A DNA stretch of 64,000 nt from Oikopleura dioica. Its lineage: Eukaryota > Chordata > Appendicularia > Copelata > Oikopleuridae. Positions 1 through 8,529 of the stretch are shown here, in pieces (the first letter of the stretch is position 1; every line of letters starts with the position of its first letter). The notes beneath the pieces are model-generated. The model saw nothing but the letters and a program-made list of their open reading frames with translations, was not told where the DNA came from and searched no databases. Position numbers and translations under genes: made by a program. The DNA is taken from assembly GCA_907165135.1 (NCBI GenBank), contig OU015566.1, positions 10,648,157-10,712,156 on the forward strand. The letters run 5' to 3'.

Positions 1-936
1 TACTTCATTGACATTTAGCATCTGTTCAAGTGTTGAGACATCATACTCGCCACTTGTTATCTTATCTTTATAATCGTCAGGATCTTGAGGTTTCTTTGGA
101 ATTGCACAATCGCACTTATTCTTAGAATCATGAATGAGCGTTTTAGTCTCAAACTCGACTCCAGAATCTTCATTAAAAGGATATTTTAGCTCATCTGAGA
201 AAAATTCCGTATCCTCTGATCGACACTCGATATAATCACTATGCCTCATGATATAATTTTTTGTTGGAGCAAGAATGGTATTAAACCAGAGGCGAGAAGC
301 AGGAGGTAAGACTCGAGCTTGGCGAGCCAATCCATGAGAAATTGGTGTTTTAATCTTATAAATATGATTTTTAAACTCATATTTGACTTCCCGTTGGTCT
401 TGCCCAATTTTAATATATCGCGCCGATTCAACGTCTTCTTCTCGCCATATAGGCGTTGCATGTAAAACTCGATTCTCAAGAGCTGTCAAATTATTACTCT
501 TCAATCTATAATAATTCAAATCAGCGGCATCCAAATCGTAAGAATCAAAATGACCTTCGGGAAAAAGCTCAATCTCTTGTGCTGAAGGTGAGTAGTTTAA
601 CTTTTTTATAAAATGATTAAAAAAAGTATACTCCAAACCCTCTGTGTAGGAAGAAAATATCGTACTGTCCATAATGTTAATATCCATTTTTGAAAATATC
701 TTTGATCCAATCTCATTATCAGGAACGCAATTCGATGGTATTTCAATATCAAATTCAAATTGCATTTTGTCCAACTTGATGGGAAGTTTGTCTTTTGGAG
801 TTTCAAATCGCCATGTAAAGGGTAAATCTTTAACTCCCAAACGCCTGACCACTTTTAACCCATTAAATGGATCCATCGGACGTTTTGAATCTTTATAAAA
901 TAAAAGATTTCCATAATCGCTTGTTGACTCGGGCAT
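1..936 (-). CDS. Polinton capsid-like protein (probable major capsid), C-terminus outside window
   Basis: An uninterrupted minus-strand frame starts at an ATG at 936-934 and stays open for 312 codons to the window edge, so the protein is cut at its C-terminal end by the window. It is a soluble, acidic/aromatic protein without signal peptide or membrane segment. The stretch around residues 90-125 (a tyrosine-rich segment ending in LNYS, followed by an acidic glycine turn) resembles the conserved block of the double jelly-roll capsid proteins of Polintons as I remember them. The match is by eye only. The position in a Polinton gene set supports a structural role. Alternative: another virion protein of the same element. 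There is no internal stop, so this frame at least is intact as far as seen. Confidence 0.5.
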   Translation of the reverse strand, partial: MPESTSDYGNLLFYKDSKRPMDPFNGLKVVRRLGVKDLPFTWRFETPKDKLPIKLDKMQFEFDIEIPSNCVPDNEIGSKIFSKMDINIMDSTIFSSYTEGLEYTFFNHFIKKLNYSPSAQEIELFPEGHFDSYDLDAADLNYYRLKSNNLTALENRVLHATPIWREEDVESARYIKIGQDQREVKYEFKNHIYKIKTPISHGLARQARVLPPASRLWFNTILAPTKNYIMRHSDYIECRSEDTEFFSDELKYPFNEDSGVEFETKTLIHDSKNKCDCAIPKKPQDPDDYKDKITSGEYDVSTLEQMLNVNEV

Positions 937-1014
937 CGTTTTTTCTCTCTAAATTGACAAGTTTTGATTGAATAAAAAATACTTGCTGTTGCTGCTTATT
1001 GCTCGCTTTAATTT

Positions 1015-1031
1015 GTCGTTGTTGTTGTTGG

Positions 1032-1067
<36 letters not shown>
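1015..1067. repeat. (TTG)n/(CAA)n microsatellite
   Basis: A near-perfect run of TTG triplets lies just upstream of the capsid-like gene (minus strand), between it and the core-like gene. It is in a leader or intergenic region and not in a supported coding frame. Confidence 0.9.
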
Positions 1068-1306
1068 GGATAAACTGTGATTGCTAAAAAGAGAGTTTAT
1101 TTAAGAGAATTAAAAAAAGAGTTGAATGAAAATTTTTCTCTTATCTTTAAAAGAGAATATAAAATCAAACTTATTATAGTCAATTGGATAACAAAGCAAA
1201 AAATCAGGGACGCGTATTTGTAGTTTTTGTAGAATCCATCGATAAATCCAGGAGAGCACTAAAAATTTTCTTTAAAATATGTAAGAACCGCATAGCCAGA
1301 CCTTCA

Positions 1307-1483
1307 TCATCGTCGTCTCCGAGAGTACGCTCGGCGCCGACGTCGTCGTTGTTGTTGTTGTCTCCGCTTTGAAGTCTTTCTTGTCGACTTTTTTCGTTTT
1401 GTTGTGCTCCGGCGACTTGAACGTCTTTTTCTCACAAGAGGTCCCACTGAATAAACTCGTGGAAACCTCGAAATTCGAGCCAT
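1307..1483 (-). CDS. 58-aa arginine-rich core-like DNA-binding protein of the element
   Basis: The frame begins with ATG at 1483-1481 (MARISRF...) and ends with TGA at 1307. About half of its 58 residues are Arg or Lys, with a QQQQ tract followed by a run of arginines and a terminal RRRR. Such composition is typical of protamine-like condensing proteins and of the small core proteins of adenovirus-like virions, so packing of the element's DNA is a reasonable guess. It lies 57 nt beyond the integrase stop and on the same strand. A frame in another phase (1272-1517) covers the same bases, and the tract is partly a degenerate CGA/CGG repeat, so it could be a fortuitous frame. Confidence 0.5.
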   Translation of the reverse strand: MARISRFPRVYSVGPLVRKRRSSRRSTTKRKKSTRKTSKRRQQQQRRRRRRAYSRRRR

Positions 1484-1539
1484 TTGAATACACTTTAACA
1501 ATCTTAATAAAAAACAATTAATTTTCAAAATATTGTTCT

Positions 1540-3645
1540 TTATTTCATCTCAGAAATAGGAATAACAACATTCAATTCATTTTCATAATATCGCCTAGAT
1601 TGAGGATGACCGAATGAATTCACCAACGAAAATGTGGGAACTCTTGCTCCCTGATGTATTTGAGTAACTTGAAACAAATCTCTTGACCATTTCTCTTTAA
1701 AACCTTTGACAAAATTCTTTTTAGAATTAGCGGATCTTGCTATTCTTACAACGTCGCCTAATCCTACAAGCGATTTTCGCTTTTTATTATAAAGAGATCT
1801 TTTTTGTTCAAGATAATCAAATAAAACACGGGCATTTTTACGCGTTATAACAGAAGGAGCAACTCCAATAGTCGAATGCACAGAATTATTAATAGCTGTG
1901 TTGACTTCTTGAAGTATGTGGATCCAGCGTTGAACGCCACCAGAAGCAGTAAAATAACGACCCAAGCGAGCTTCCAACGTTCCGCTAAAATTTTTTGTTA
2001 GAGTAAAAATCACTTATAAAATACTCACTTGAATCGCTCGACAAGAGCCGCCTTGTGCCTACCCTGAAGATGAACAGGTGTCATCGACCAACGGGCAAGC
2101 AAATCATAAGTATCTTTTTCAAATTCAACGCCTTGATCAGAACAAAAAAGTGTGTCCAGGAAGATCTTCGCCTATTTTAACAAAAATTGATTCCAATTCT
2201 TTGGCAATTTCAGCAGATTTAAGAGATACTAAAGGAGCAACAAAACTTTTACGCGAAAGACCATCAATAACAGTGAGAATATATTTGTAGCCATTGTTTA
2301 AATGGGCATAATTTTTGAACGCTGCAATAGTGTCGGAAAACAAACATGTAAACAAACCAGTAGCGATAATTGGATTACGCTCGAAATTTGATTTAAATGG
2401 TTTATGTAAAGATATAGCATTATTCATACGTTTAAAGCGAGCCAAATTCATACCACTATAAAAAGAAGGGTTTTTACTATTATAAAACAAATCAAGGGCT
2501 GGACTTGAACGTTGAGAAAAAAGCGGCGCCTCAAAAGTTGCGCTGTTAACCCCAGAAGTTGTCGATGTCTGCTCCCCCACTTCCTCTTCCGCCGCTGGGG
2601 CCTCCGTCGCCGCCGATTGATTCATTCTCGTCAATGTAGAGTCGATCGTCATCGGACTCCTCATCTGATCGAGATTCAATCCCGTCTGGGTCATAATAGT
2701 GGGATTTTTTGATTGCGCTTGAAGTTGGAGAGACGGTGTTCTTACTAGACGATTTGGGTTTATTAGCGAGTTTTCGCGATTTTGCGTCTCGAACGGTAGT
2801 GACACGTCCAGCGGTTCTCTTTCGCTTTGATCGCTTTGAAATGCGTTCACTCTCGTACCCGCCGTCTTCGTTAGGGTCGACGTCGGCGTCGTCATAAGCG
2901 TTGTTGTAAAATGGCGTTTGCTCTCTGATGCGGCGTCTTCCGTTGATTCGGGCAACTCTTGAATTCGATTTGACGCTATTGGCAATAGATTCCGCCTCGG
3001 AGATGTCTTCGTCACTTGCAATTGAATCGGAAAACTCAATTGCCCTTTTTCGTTTCGAGTTCCGATTACTTGCGTTAGAAATTGCACTCCTCCATTTTCG
3101 GTAATCATTGCTGGTGATAGGATACTCTTTGAGGCGACTTGGGCGAAGGAGTGGTTTACGGGGATTTTTCGTAACTGGTTCAGGTTCCGCGAAATTTGAT
3201 CTTTCCACACGGCCAGATCGCTTTGATTTGACAACTGGACTTGCTGAATCGGCGTCGGCTCCCCGTCGTTTACGAATTTTGACGCGTCGCGCATCTCTTC
3301 GGGCGCTTGTTGCTCGAGTAACGGGCTTTCTTGAAAGCTTACTACGCTTAGATCGCGCTTGGAGTTTTTGTCGTCGAGTTTTTGCCTCTTGCTCGAGTTT
3401 TTTGATTTTGAATTCTTCCTCGTCTTCCGAGTTTGAGAATTGGTCAATTTCTGCTTCGCTTTCTCCATCGCTTTCTCCTTCGCTTTCGCTTTCCGATAAG
3501 CTTCTTTTTCTGCTTTTTCTCGTTGCTCGATCACTTCCGTAAGGAATTTCTCTGTTGCATACACCGGCGATAGTGCGGGCGCTCGCGTCCTCGTCGGTCT
3601 CATAATCGGGATATGGTTCTGCTTTGGTCTTTGGTGCAATAACAC
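1540..3645 (-). CDS. Polinton retroviral-type integrase, with intron and a frame break
   Basis: The frame open from 3645 to 2137 ends in an rve-type integrase core: a first acidic residue in LFSDTIAAF, then a KYILTVIDGLSRKS block. The following part (an SDQGVEF-like second acidic motif and an HKAALVERF motif) is readable only in a different phase; the change occurs at a run of six T (A6 at 2144-2149 on the plus strand). Next, a 44-nt GT-AG intron (2028-1985) joins to the frame ending at 1540, which holds the TLEARLGRYFT block, the rest of the core and a C-terminal basic/SH3-like tail (GDVVRI). Such enzymes insert Polinton DNA into host chromosomes. With the phase change, this copy is probably inactive unless the base count is a sequencing error or there is +1 recoding. 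The N-terminal 370 codons are low-complexity and overlap another long frame. Confidence 0.75.
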
Positions 3646-3745
3646 GAATTCGATTTGTCTTTGGATTCAGTTCCCAAAATGAAGCAATATTATCCAAAAT
3701 TGATAATCGAACGAAACAACCACCGTTTACCAGTGCGTTATTCAT
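2546..3745 (-). CDS. 399-aa charged protein of unknown function, overlapping the integrase frame
   Basis: ATG at 3745-3743 is placed directly after a 43-nt GT-AG intron (3789-3747), which makes this the first ATG after a spliced leader exon. The product has a short hydrophobic/aromatic N-terminus (about 40 residues), then long Ser/Glu/Asp and Lys/Arg tracts, with several nuclear-localisation-like basic clusters, and a glycine-rich end finishing in DNFWG. It has no recognisable domain. It may be a DNA-binding or scaffold protein of the element. From 3645 to 2546 it shares its bases with the N-terminal part of the integrase frame in another phase. One of the two frames may be non-coding; the start context favours this one. 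Confidence 0.55.
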   Translation of the reverse strand: MNNALVNGGCFVRLSILDNIASFWELNPKTNRIRVIAPKTKAEPYPDYETDEDASARTIAGVCNREIPYGSDRATRKSRKRSLSESESEGESDGESEAEIDQFSNSEDEEEFKIKKLEQEAKTRRQKLQARSKRSKLSRKPVTRATSARRDARRVKIRKRRGADADSASPVVKSKRSGRVERSNFAEPEPVTKNPRKPLLRPSRLKEYPITSNDYRKWRSAISNASNRNSKRKRAIEFSDSIASDEDISEAESIANSVKSNSRVARINGRRRIREQTPFYNNAYDDADVDPNEDGGYESERISKRSKRKRTAGRVTTVRDAKSRKLANKPKSSSKNTVSPTSSAIKKSHYYDPDGIESRSDEESDDDRLYIDENESIGGDGGPSGGRGSGGADIDNFWG

Positions 3746-3926
3746 CCTGATTTAAAAAAATAGCAAAATAAATTAAATTTACGACTTACCTTGGGTCAAA
3801 TTGCAGTTTTTACTGTTTGCGGCTTCTTCTTCAGAAGAATAATTATAAATGAATAAATACAAACAAAAATTATATTATATAATTATAAAAATGGTGCTAA
3901 GACGACAATCACGCCACCATGCGGAT

Positions 3927-3950
3927 TTTATAAATAAGTGAGTATAAATA
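3927..3950 (+). promoter_or_regulatory. TATA-like boxes of the rightward element genes
   Basis: TTTATAAATA (about 3927-3936) and TATAAATA (3943-3950) lie 36-60 nt before the ATG at 3986. This spacing fits a pol II TATA box with a very short leader for the two overlapping plus-strand genes. Confidence 0.5.
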
Positions 3951-3985
3951 CTCTTGCTCTTGCACCATTCTATCACAACTCAAAA

Positions 3986-4411
3986 ATGTTTCAACATCTT
4001 AATTTTGATCAACTTCAACAAATCAGCGCCAAGTCAAAACGAGCTAGAATTTTGAAATCAAACTTCAACCATCACGTCATCAAAACAAAGGAGCAATATT
4101 ACATCAAGGCAAGCATTGCGGAACTTGTTGACGCTGAAGGAGAAGAAAAGTTCGGCATTGAAAAATTGGAGCTTAACAAGACGGCTACCTTTGCGCTAAT
4201 TGAGAATAATTTCAATCTTGACTGTCCGAAAACACGCAACTGGTTCAAAAAAGAAGTGCCAGAAGCTCTTCGAAGAGAAAACACTCTTATCGTCTCAATC
4301 TACGAGTACCAGCCTCAAGCCGAAGAGTACAAAGGCAAATACATCACCGATCCTGAATCTCAGATCGACGGGCGATTCGTCATCTGTGGATTGAAATGCC
4401 CCAGCATATAA
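3986..4411 (+). CDS. 141-aa unknown protein of the Polinton-like element
   Basis: Starts at ATG 3986, about 36 nt after a TATA-like box; an in-frame extension upstream (to 3938) has no ATG and contains the TATA sequence, so it is not used. The product is a soluble, mixed-charge protein with no signal peptide, no membrane segment and no motif I recognise. Its end overlaps the start of the packaging ATPase by 16 nt in a different phase, like tightly packed viral genes. It may be a capsid, penton-like or accessory protein, but the sequence does not say which. Confidence 0.6.
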   Translation: MFQHLNFDQLQQISAKSKRARILKSNFNHHVIKTKEQYYIKASIAELVDAEGEEKFGIEKLELNKTATFALIENNFNLDCPKTRNWFKKEVPEALRRENTLIVSIYEYQPQAEEYKGKYITDPESQIDGRFVICGLKCPSI

Positions 4412-5127
4412 TCAAATGGGTGCCCGATCCGCGCTTTCAACATCCTAGCGCGCTTCTTATATCGGGAACCACTGGTGCAGGTAAAAGTTATTTTGTAAAA
4501 AATATTATTGAGAAAGAGGGGATAGTAGGAGACATTAAACATATTTATTATTTTATGCCTAGATTAGAAAACTTGGATATTCAACCATTGGCTCATCAAC
4601 AATTATACCTGATGGAAGGTTTGCCTTCTAAAAACTGGGTTGATGATACATTTAAAAGTGAAAATAAAAATTGTATGATAATTGTTGATGATATGTGGTC
4701 TAAATGCGTAGAAGATCCAGTCATTGAATATCTTTTAACATATGGTCGTAGGCACTTCAATGTCTCGCTCATCTTTATCGCTCAAAACTTTTACGAAAAG
4801 AGTCGAAAGGCGATCACTCTCAGGTACGTTGTTTACATGTTTGCAATTTTATTAAACCTTATATTTAGAAACTGTATGACTGCATATGTTTTATTCAAAA
4901 ATAATACCGACACTGGTATGAATAAAACAATTGCAACGAAAACAGGAGAAGTGGACGCCTACAATTCAGCAATGAAACTCTTTAAAGAAAGAAGAATTCC
5001 TGCCTACTCGTACGTTATATTCAATCGAGATACCATAAACATGGATCAAGCTACTGTACTTACAAATTACTTTGGTGAAATACCAGGTCTTGGACCTTGG
5101 TTATGGATTTTCGGGTATAATGACTGA
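4396..5127 (+). CDS. FtsK/A32-type genome-packaging ATPase of Polinton-like element
   Basis: ATG at 4396. Walker A GTTGAGKS lies at residues about 25-32 after a hydrophobic strand (LLIS), and Walker B MIIVDDMW at about 94-101. These are followed by an RRHFNVS segment, an IAQN sensor-like motif and an FKN motif, the order seen in Polinton/A32 packaging ATPases. Such enzymes pump DNA into capsids. The frame is fully open, but 4824-4868 is a perfect 45-nt GT...AG intron; without it an LR and an NC...YVLFKN block that are adjacent in the family become contiguous. Because the intron length is a multiple of three without stop, both forms are open. It overlaps the preceding gene by 16 nt. The catalytic motifs appear intact. 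Confidence 0.85.
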   Translation: MPQHIIKWVPDPRFQHPSALLISGTTGAGKSYFVKNIIEKEGIVGDIKHIYYFMPRLENLDIQPLAHQQLYLMEGLPSKNWVDDTFKSENKNCMIIVDDMWSKCVEDPVIEYLLTYGRRHFNVSLIFIAQNFYEKSRKAITLRYVVYMFAILLNLIFRNCMTAYVLFKNNTDTGMNKTIATKTGEVDAYNSAMKLFKERRIPAYSYVIFNRDTINMDQATVLTNYFGEIPGLGPWLWIFGYND

Positions 5128-5131
5128 TTTG

Positions 5132-5134
<3 letters not shown>

Positions 5135-5162
<28 letters not shown>
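5135..5162. repeat. (CA)n microsatellite
   Basis: A run of about 14 CA dinucleotides just after the ATPase stop codon and before an AATAAA at 5163-5168, which may serve as its polyadenylation signal. Confidence 0.9.
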
Positions 5163-5342
5163 AATAAAATTGGGCATGTAAATAACTCGTTGTTTTTATT
5201 TTTGTTTATTTCATTGATAGAATGAATTGGGAATATGTCGTTTTTCAAGTTTGGTCAAAAAAAGATTGAATATTATTTTATCAAATTGGCAAAGAATCAA
5301 ATAAAATAAAGAATGATCGAGGCAAGTCGCGCATTATGGTGT

Positions 5343-5660
5343 TTAGAGCAATCGCAATTGAGTATACTTGAATCGAACAGAGTAGCTCCGACGAATGGTG
5401 GCATATTTCAAAGTCTCCTCATCGTAAGTTGACGGTAAGCAAATGGGTTCCTCTTTTGAGATGCGTTTTACAGATGCAACGGAAGCAGCTGTAATTGCTC
5501 CAACAGGTTTGATTTCTTCCGCATCGCAAAAGCATTCTTCAATCTCACTAACTGGATATCGAAGAGTAGTCACGATTGGATTTGCTTTTTTGAAAAATTT
5601 GACAATTCTTTTAGTAAAAGACTTTTTCTCTGGCTGAATTTTTTCAATCTTGACAATCAT
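5343..5660 (-). CDS. 105-aa unknown protein, probably of the element
   Basis: The ATG at 5660-5658 lies about 90 nt downstream (on the minus strand) of a TATAAATA box at 5752-5759. The N-terminus is basic (IEKIQPEKKSFTKRIVKFFK), the middle acidic with one Cys (EECFCDAEE), and the end basic. No signal peptide or domain is recognised. It runs toward the ATPase gene. The presence of a TATA-like box like the one before the rightward genes suggests that it belongs to the same element. Confidence 0.55.
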   Translation of the reverse strand: MIVKIEKIQPEKKSFTKRIVKFFKKANPIVTTLRYPVSEIEECFCDAEEIKPVGAITAASVASVKRISKEEPICLPSTYDEETLKYATIRRSYSVRFKYTQLRLL

Positions 5661-6434
5661 GATTGAAAATTTTTGTCGTTGTTCTGTCGTTGGTTTGTTT
5701 GTTTGTTTTGACGATTGGTTGTATGATATGAATATGATAGAAAGCGCTCTGTATTTATAGGCCCCGGCGCTAGAGTTTTTTCCTTTTCAAAAAAAAAGTT
5801 TGTTTTGATCTTTGTCATGTTTTCTAATCGCCGATCGAATAAGTGCATAATTACTGCTTCACCGCCGCCGCTGCCATATGATCTGACCACTGATCGCAAT
5901 ATACAATTAACAGCTACTAAAAATCGGCACTTCCGCTCGCCAAAGACAATAACAAGCAACAATCTCTCTAGAACACAATATTGACATAAAATGAAAATTT
6001 TGTAAACAACCATCGCCCCTTTCTTGGCTAAAGGGTGAGAGTGTTAAACTACAAAGAGAGTTGCTCGAGTTCGAATCTCGACATGAACATACGAACATAT
6101 ATCAGCTATCAATTCCTCACAATCAAAAAATTTTTTTTATTCACAAGCCATAAATAACAGACACAAATGCGACGCTAAATTTTTAAACAACTCGGTCAAA
6201 CTGATCAAATTAAACTACAAAATGAGTACCCTTCTTTGGTGAAAGATCTACAAACTACATAACAACCGCACAAACATCAACAAAAAAACACCATTTTTTT
6301 CTAGAAAAATAATTGTTTTTATTACAGCTCAACTTTGGAACAGATAAAAAGTTTTTGCGCGCGCTTGAATCGGTGGTGGTGGTGGTGGTCTTGTATCTGC
6401 TCACTTGGAGCGTAGAGGTGATGGTGGTGGTGGT
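5661..6434. other. Intergenic, possible right end of the element; GGT-rich tract
   Basis: No supported gene. It holds a minus-strand TATA-like box (5752-5759), AT-rich DNA, and GGT-repeat tracts at about 6370-6435 near the end of the next minus-strand gene. Any terminal inverted repeat of the element should lie here or slightly beyond, but its partner is outside the window. Confidence 0.4.
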
Positions 6435-7442
6435 TTACTGACGGTTGTTCATGCCGGGGCCATCGACGGCGAAAGATCGACCTGACCGCGTGGTGATGAC
6501 GACTCGGGATGCGCCAGAACGGAGATCACTCCACAAATGGTGGAAAGCCCGTTCATAGGACTCCTCCAATCGAAGAAGTTCGGTCTTCAACAGGTCTCGG
6601 CCAGCGGCATCCAAATTTGACGCAAGAGCGTCGTAGATTGCTTGCCAGGAGGGTTCGCGTGGGAGAGCTTCCTGGTCGAGAGGCTGCTCACCAGGGAGAA
6701 CAACTGTTTCGGGTCCTTAAAAAATATTTAATAATCAAATTACAAAGATCAAAATATAAACTTACGTCGAGACCCCACAGAAGATTGGAGAAGTTTTCCC
6801 AATTTCTGCTTGGATTTTTGGGCAAAAGCCCGGAGAGGAGCCTGTTCCCGATCGCGGTTGCCACCGGCGCGACCAGTTTCCACGCTCTCCGTTTCCATAT
6901 CGGCGGTGGTGGTGGTGGGATCCTCGTGGATGGTGGCCGAAGAGACGGTTGGGGTGTCGAGAAGTTCGACGGCATTCGCTAGGTTAGCTTGCGCCAAACC
7001 AATGCTTTGTCGAACCTTGTTCTTCGAAGCTCTGGTTTTAGCAGAGGTGCTGGCTCGCTAAATTATTTTTTATTTACTTGTTTGGCGTAAAAAATTAGCG
7101 GATGATAACCATTTAATTTAAGTTTCATTTTAATTTAAGTTGAAAAAGTTTATGAAAATTTGTGTTTTTTAATGATTATGGTGTTAGAGTTTGACGAACT
7201 AAATTTAAGAATGATGATTTATATTAAGTTTCAGATTTTTAAGTTTTTTAAGTTTATAAAGATATTATTTTTGTTTAGTTTTATAGTGTTTGATCCTAAC
7301 TCCATTAAGGTTGCTAAAGATGAGTGATTATTTTGATCAAATTTATATTCGGTCATTTTGTATAAAAAAATTTTTTCATTTAACAAATTTATAGTATTTA
7401 GATTGCGGAAATGCGTGTGAACTTGTGTGTACTTACGACCAT
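6435..7442 (-). CDS. 192-aa unknown protein, three exons
   Basis: Exon 1 is only ATG GTC (7442-7437) in a good start context (cgccATGg), followed by a 379-nt intron; exon 2 is 7057-6766 and exon 3 is 6715-6435. All junctions are GT-AG and phases agree. The product has a basic N-terminus (RASTSAKTRASKNKVRQS), a Thr/Glu-rich linker, a second basic segment (AFAQKSKQKLGKL), then an amphipathic helical region (EPSWQAIYDALASNL, LLKTELLRLEESYERAF) and a C-terminal SGASRVVITTRSGRS block. I do not recognise it. It could be a chromatin or kinetochore-type protein, or an outlying gene of the neighbouring element; neither is shown. Confidence 0.65.
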
Positions 7443-7842
7443 GGCGAAAGGTGGGGGTAGGTAGGGCAAAGTCAGGTGACGACGCGCGAGAACTGGAAAT
7501 TGAGAAAAAATCGAAAAACGACTTTTCTCTTTGCTGTTCCAAAGCAAACTGACGTGTTTTCATCTCTTGCCCTGAGGTAAGCAGCTGTTCTAGAGAAAAA
7601 TTTGCTTGTTTTTCTTGGAAATGGAGAAAATTACCACGAATTTGAAAAACAAAAACAAGTGATTCTAGAAGCGTCTCGATGCGATTGCAGACCAATGGTG
7701 GTGGTGGTGGGGCTTGGCCCGCGGCGGGATAATTATCTTTGGCAAATCGATAACAAATCCGAATGGCATTTGATCAGTCTACAAAATACAAAATAGAGAA
7801 AACACGCTTTTTACTTTTTTTTGTTTTTTTTCTTCTTGAAGA

Positions 7843-8075
7843 ATGAATAATGCAACAGAGGATGATGATCTTTTTTTCGATAAAGATGGTCTAAACGTTT
7901 TGAATTTCTCTTTTAATTATTTTCAGATATGATACGATTATTTGAAATCGATAAAAGAGTATTCCCGCCAGTCTGGTTTCTAAACAAAGAAGATACATAT
8001 GAAAATCGAAAAGAATATTATGAATATATGAAACGATTATGGAAAACAACGAAAAGACTGCACCCAAACACCTGA
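7843..8075 (+). CDS. 64-aa unknown small protein, two exons
   Basis: Exon 1 (7843-7888, acidic NNATEDDDLFFDKD) is joined to exon 2 (7927-8075) across a 38-nt GT-AG intron ending in a pyrimidine-rich TTTTCAG. Phases match and the frame closes with TGA. The C-terminal half is rich in Tyr, Lys and Arg (YENRKEYYEYMKRLWKTT). Neither exon is long enough to be seen without splicing. Function unknown; the intron size and closed frame support a real gene. Confidence 0.5.
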
Positions 8076-8529
8076 CTAATTATTTTATTGTACTGTACAA
8101 AAAATACACGTCAATTAACATAATTAACACACTTGTTGATCTGAACATGCCCAGAGGGCGATTTGCAGGGAGCTAAAAGTAGACAAATTTCAAACTGCGC
8201 GCCAAACGGTGTTAGCCAATCACAGACAACTTGCATCGCAAGGTACCCACCCATAGATATAACTACTCGCAGCGCACAGCGCCGCGTTCGCCCTCAGGCA
8301 TTTCTCTTCCGCGGCTAGGGTGGACGCTGCGTAATCCGCATTTCTTTCTTTTCAAAGAACTTCTTTCTTTTCAAAGAAAGATTTATAAAATGTCCATTGA
8401 TATTAAAAATTAAAAAAATTATACATATACTAATTGTAATTTTTTGATTTTTCAAAAAATAGATAATAATTTCATTATGAGCCGTAAAGACCATAATTTG
8501 CAAATAAAATGGGACAAATTGAATTTAAA

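Larger units (their letters stand above)
1..6000. mobile_element. Maverick/Polinton-type virus-like element, partial
   Basis: The first 5-6 kb carry a gene set typical of Polintons: an integrase with retroviral-type core (minus strand), a packaging ATPase with Walker A and B motifs (plus strand), a capsid-like frame (minus, cut by the window edge), a short arginine-rich core-like protein and small unknown frames. Genes sit head to head around 3.75-3.99 kb. The protein-primed DNA polymerase and protease that such elements usually carry are not in the window and would lie to the left. I could not find the terminal inverted repeat, so the right end near 5.7-6.3 kb is a guess. Being in a genome, this is an integrated, partly damaged copy. 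Confidence 0.8.

Noticed and set aside
2137-2155. Programmed -1 frameshift at U UUU UUG
   Set aside because: The downstream core is in the +1 phase relative to the upstream frame, so a -1 slip would not reach it.
3108-3542. 144-codon plus-strand frame opposite the overlapping frames
   Set aside because: No start context or domain; its openness follows from the CGN/TCN-rich composition of the minus-strand genes.
6018-6090. tRNA-like A box (TGGCTAAAGGG) and B box (GTTCGAATC)
   Set aside because: The flanking sequences cannot pair as an acceptor stem and no anticodon arm forms, so it is not a tRNA gene; at most a degenerate pol III-type sequence.
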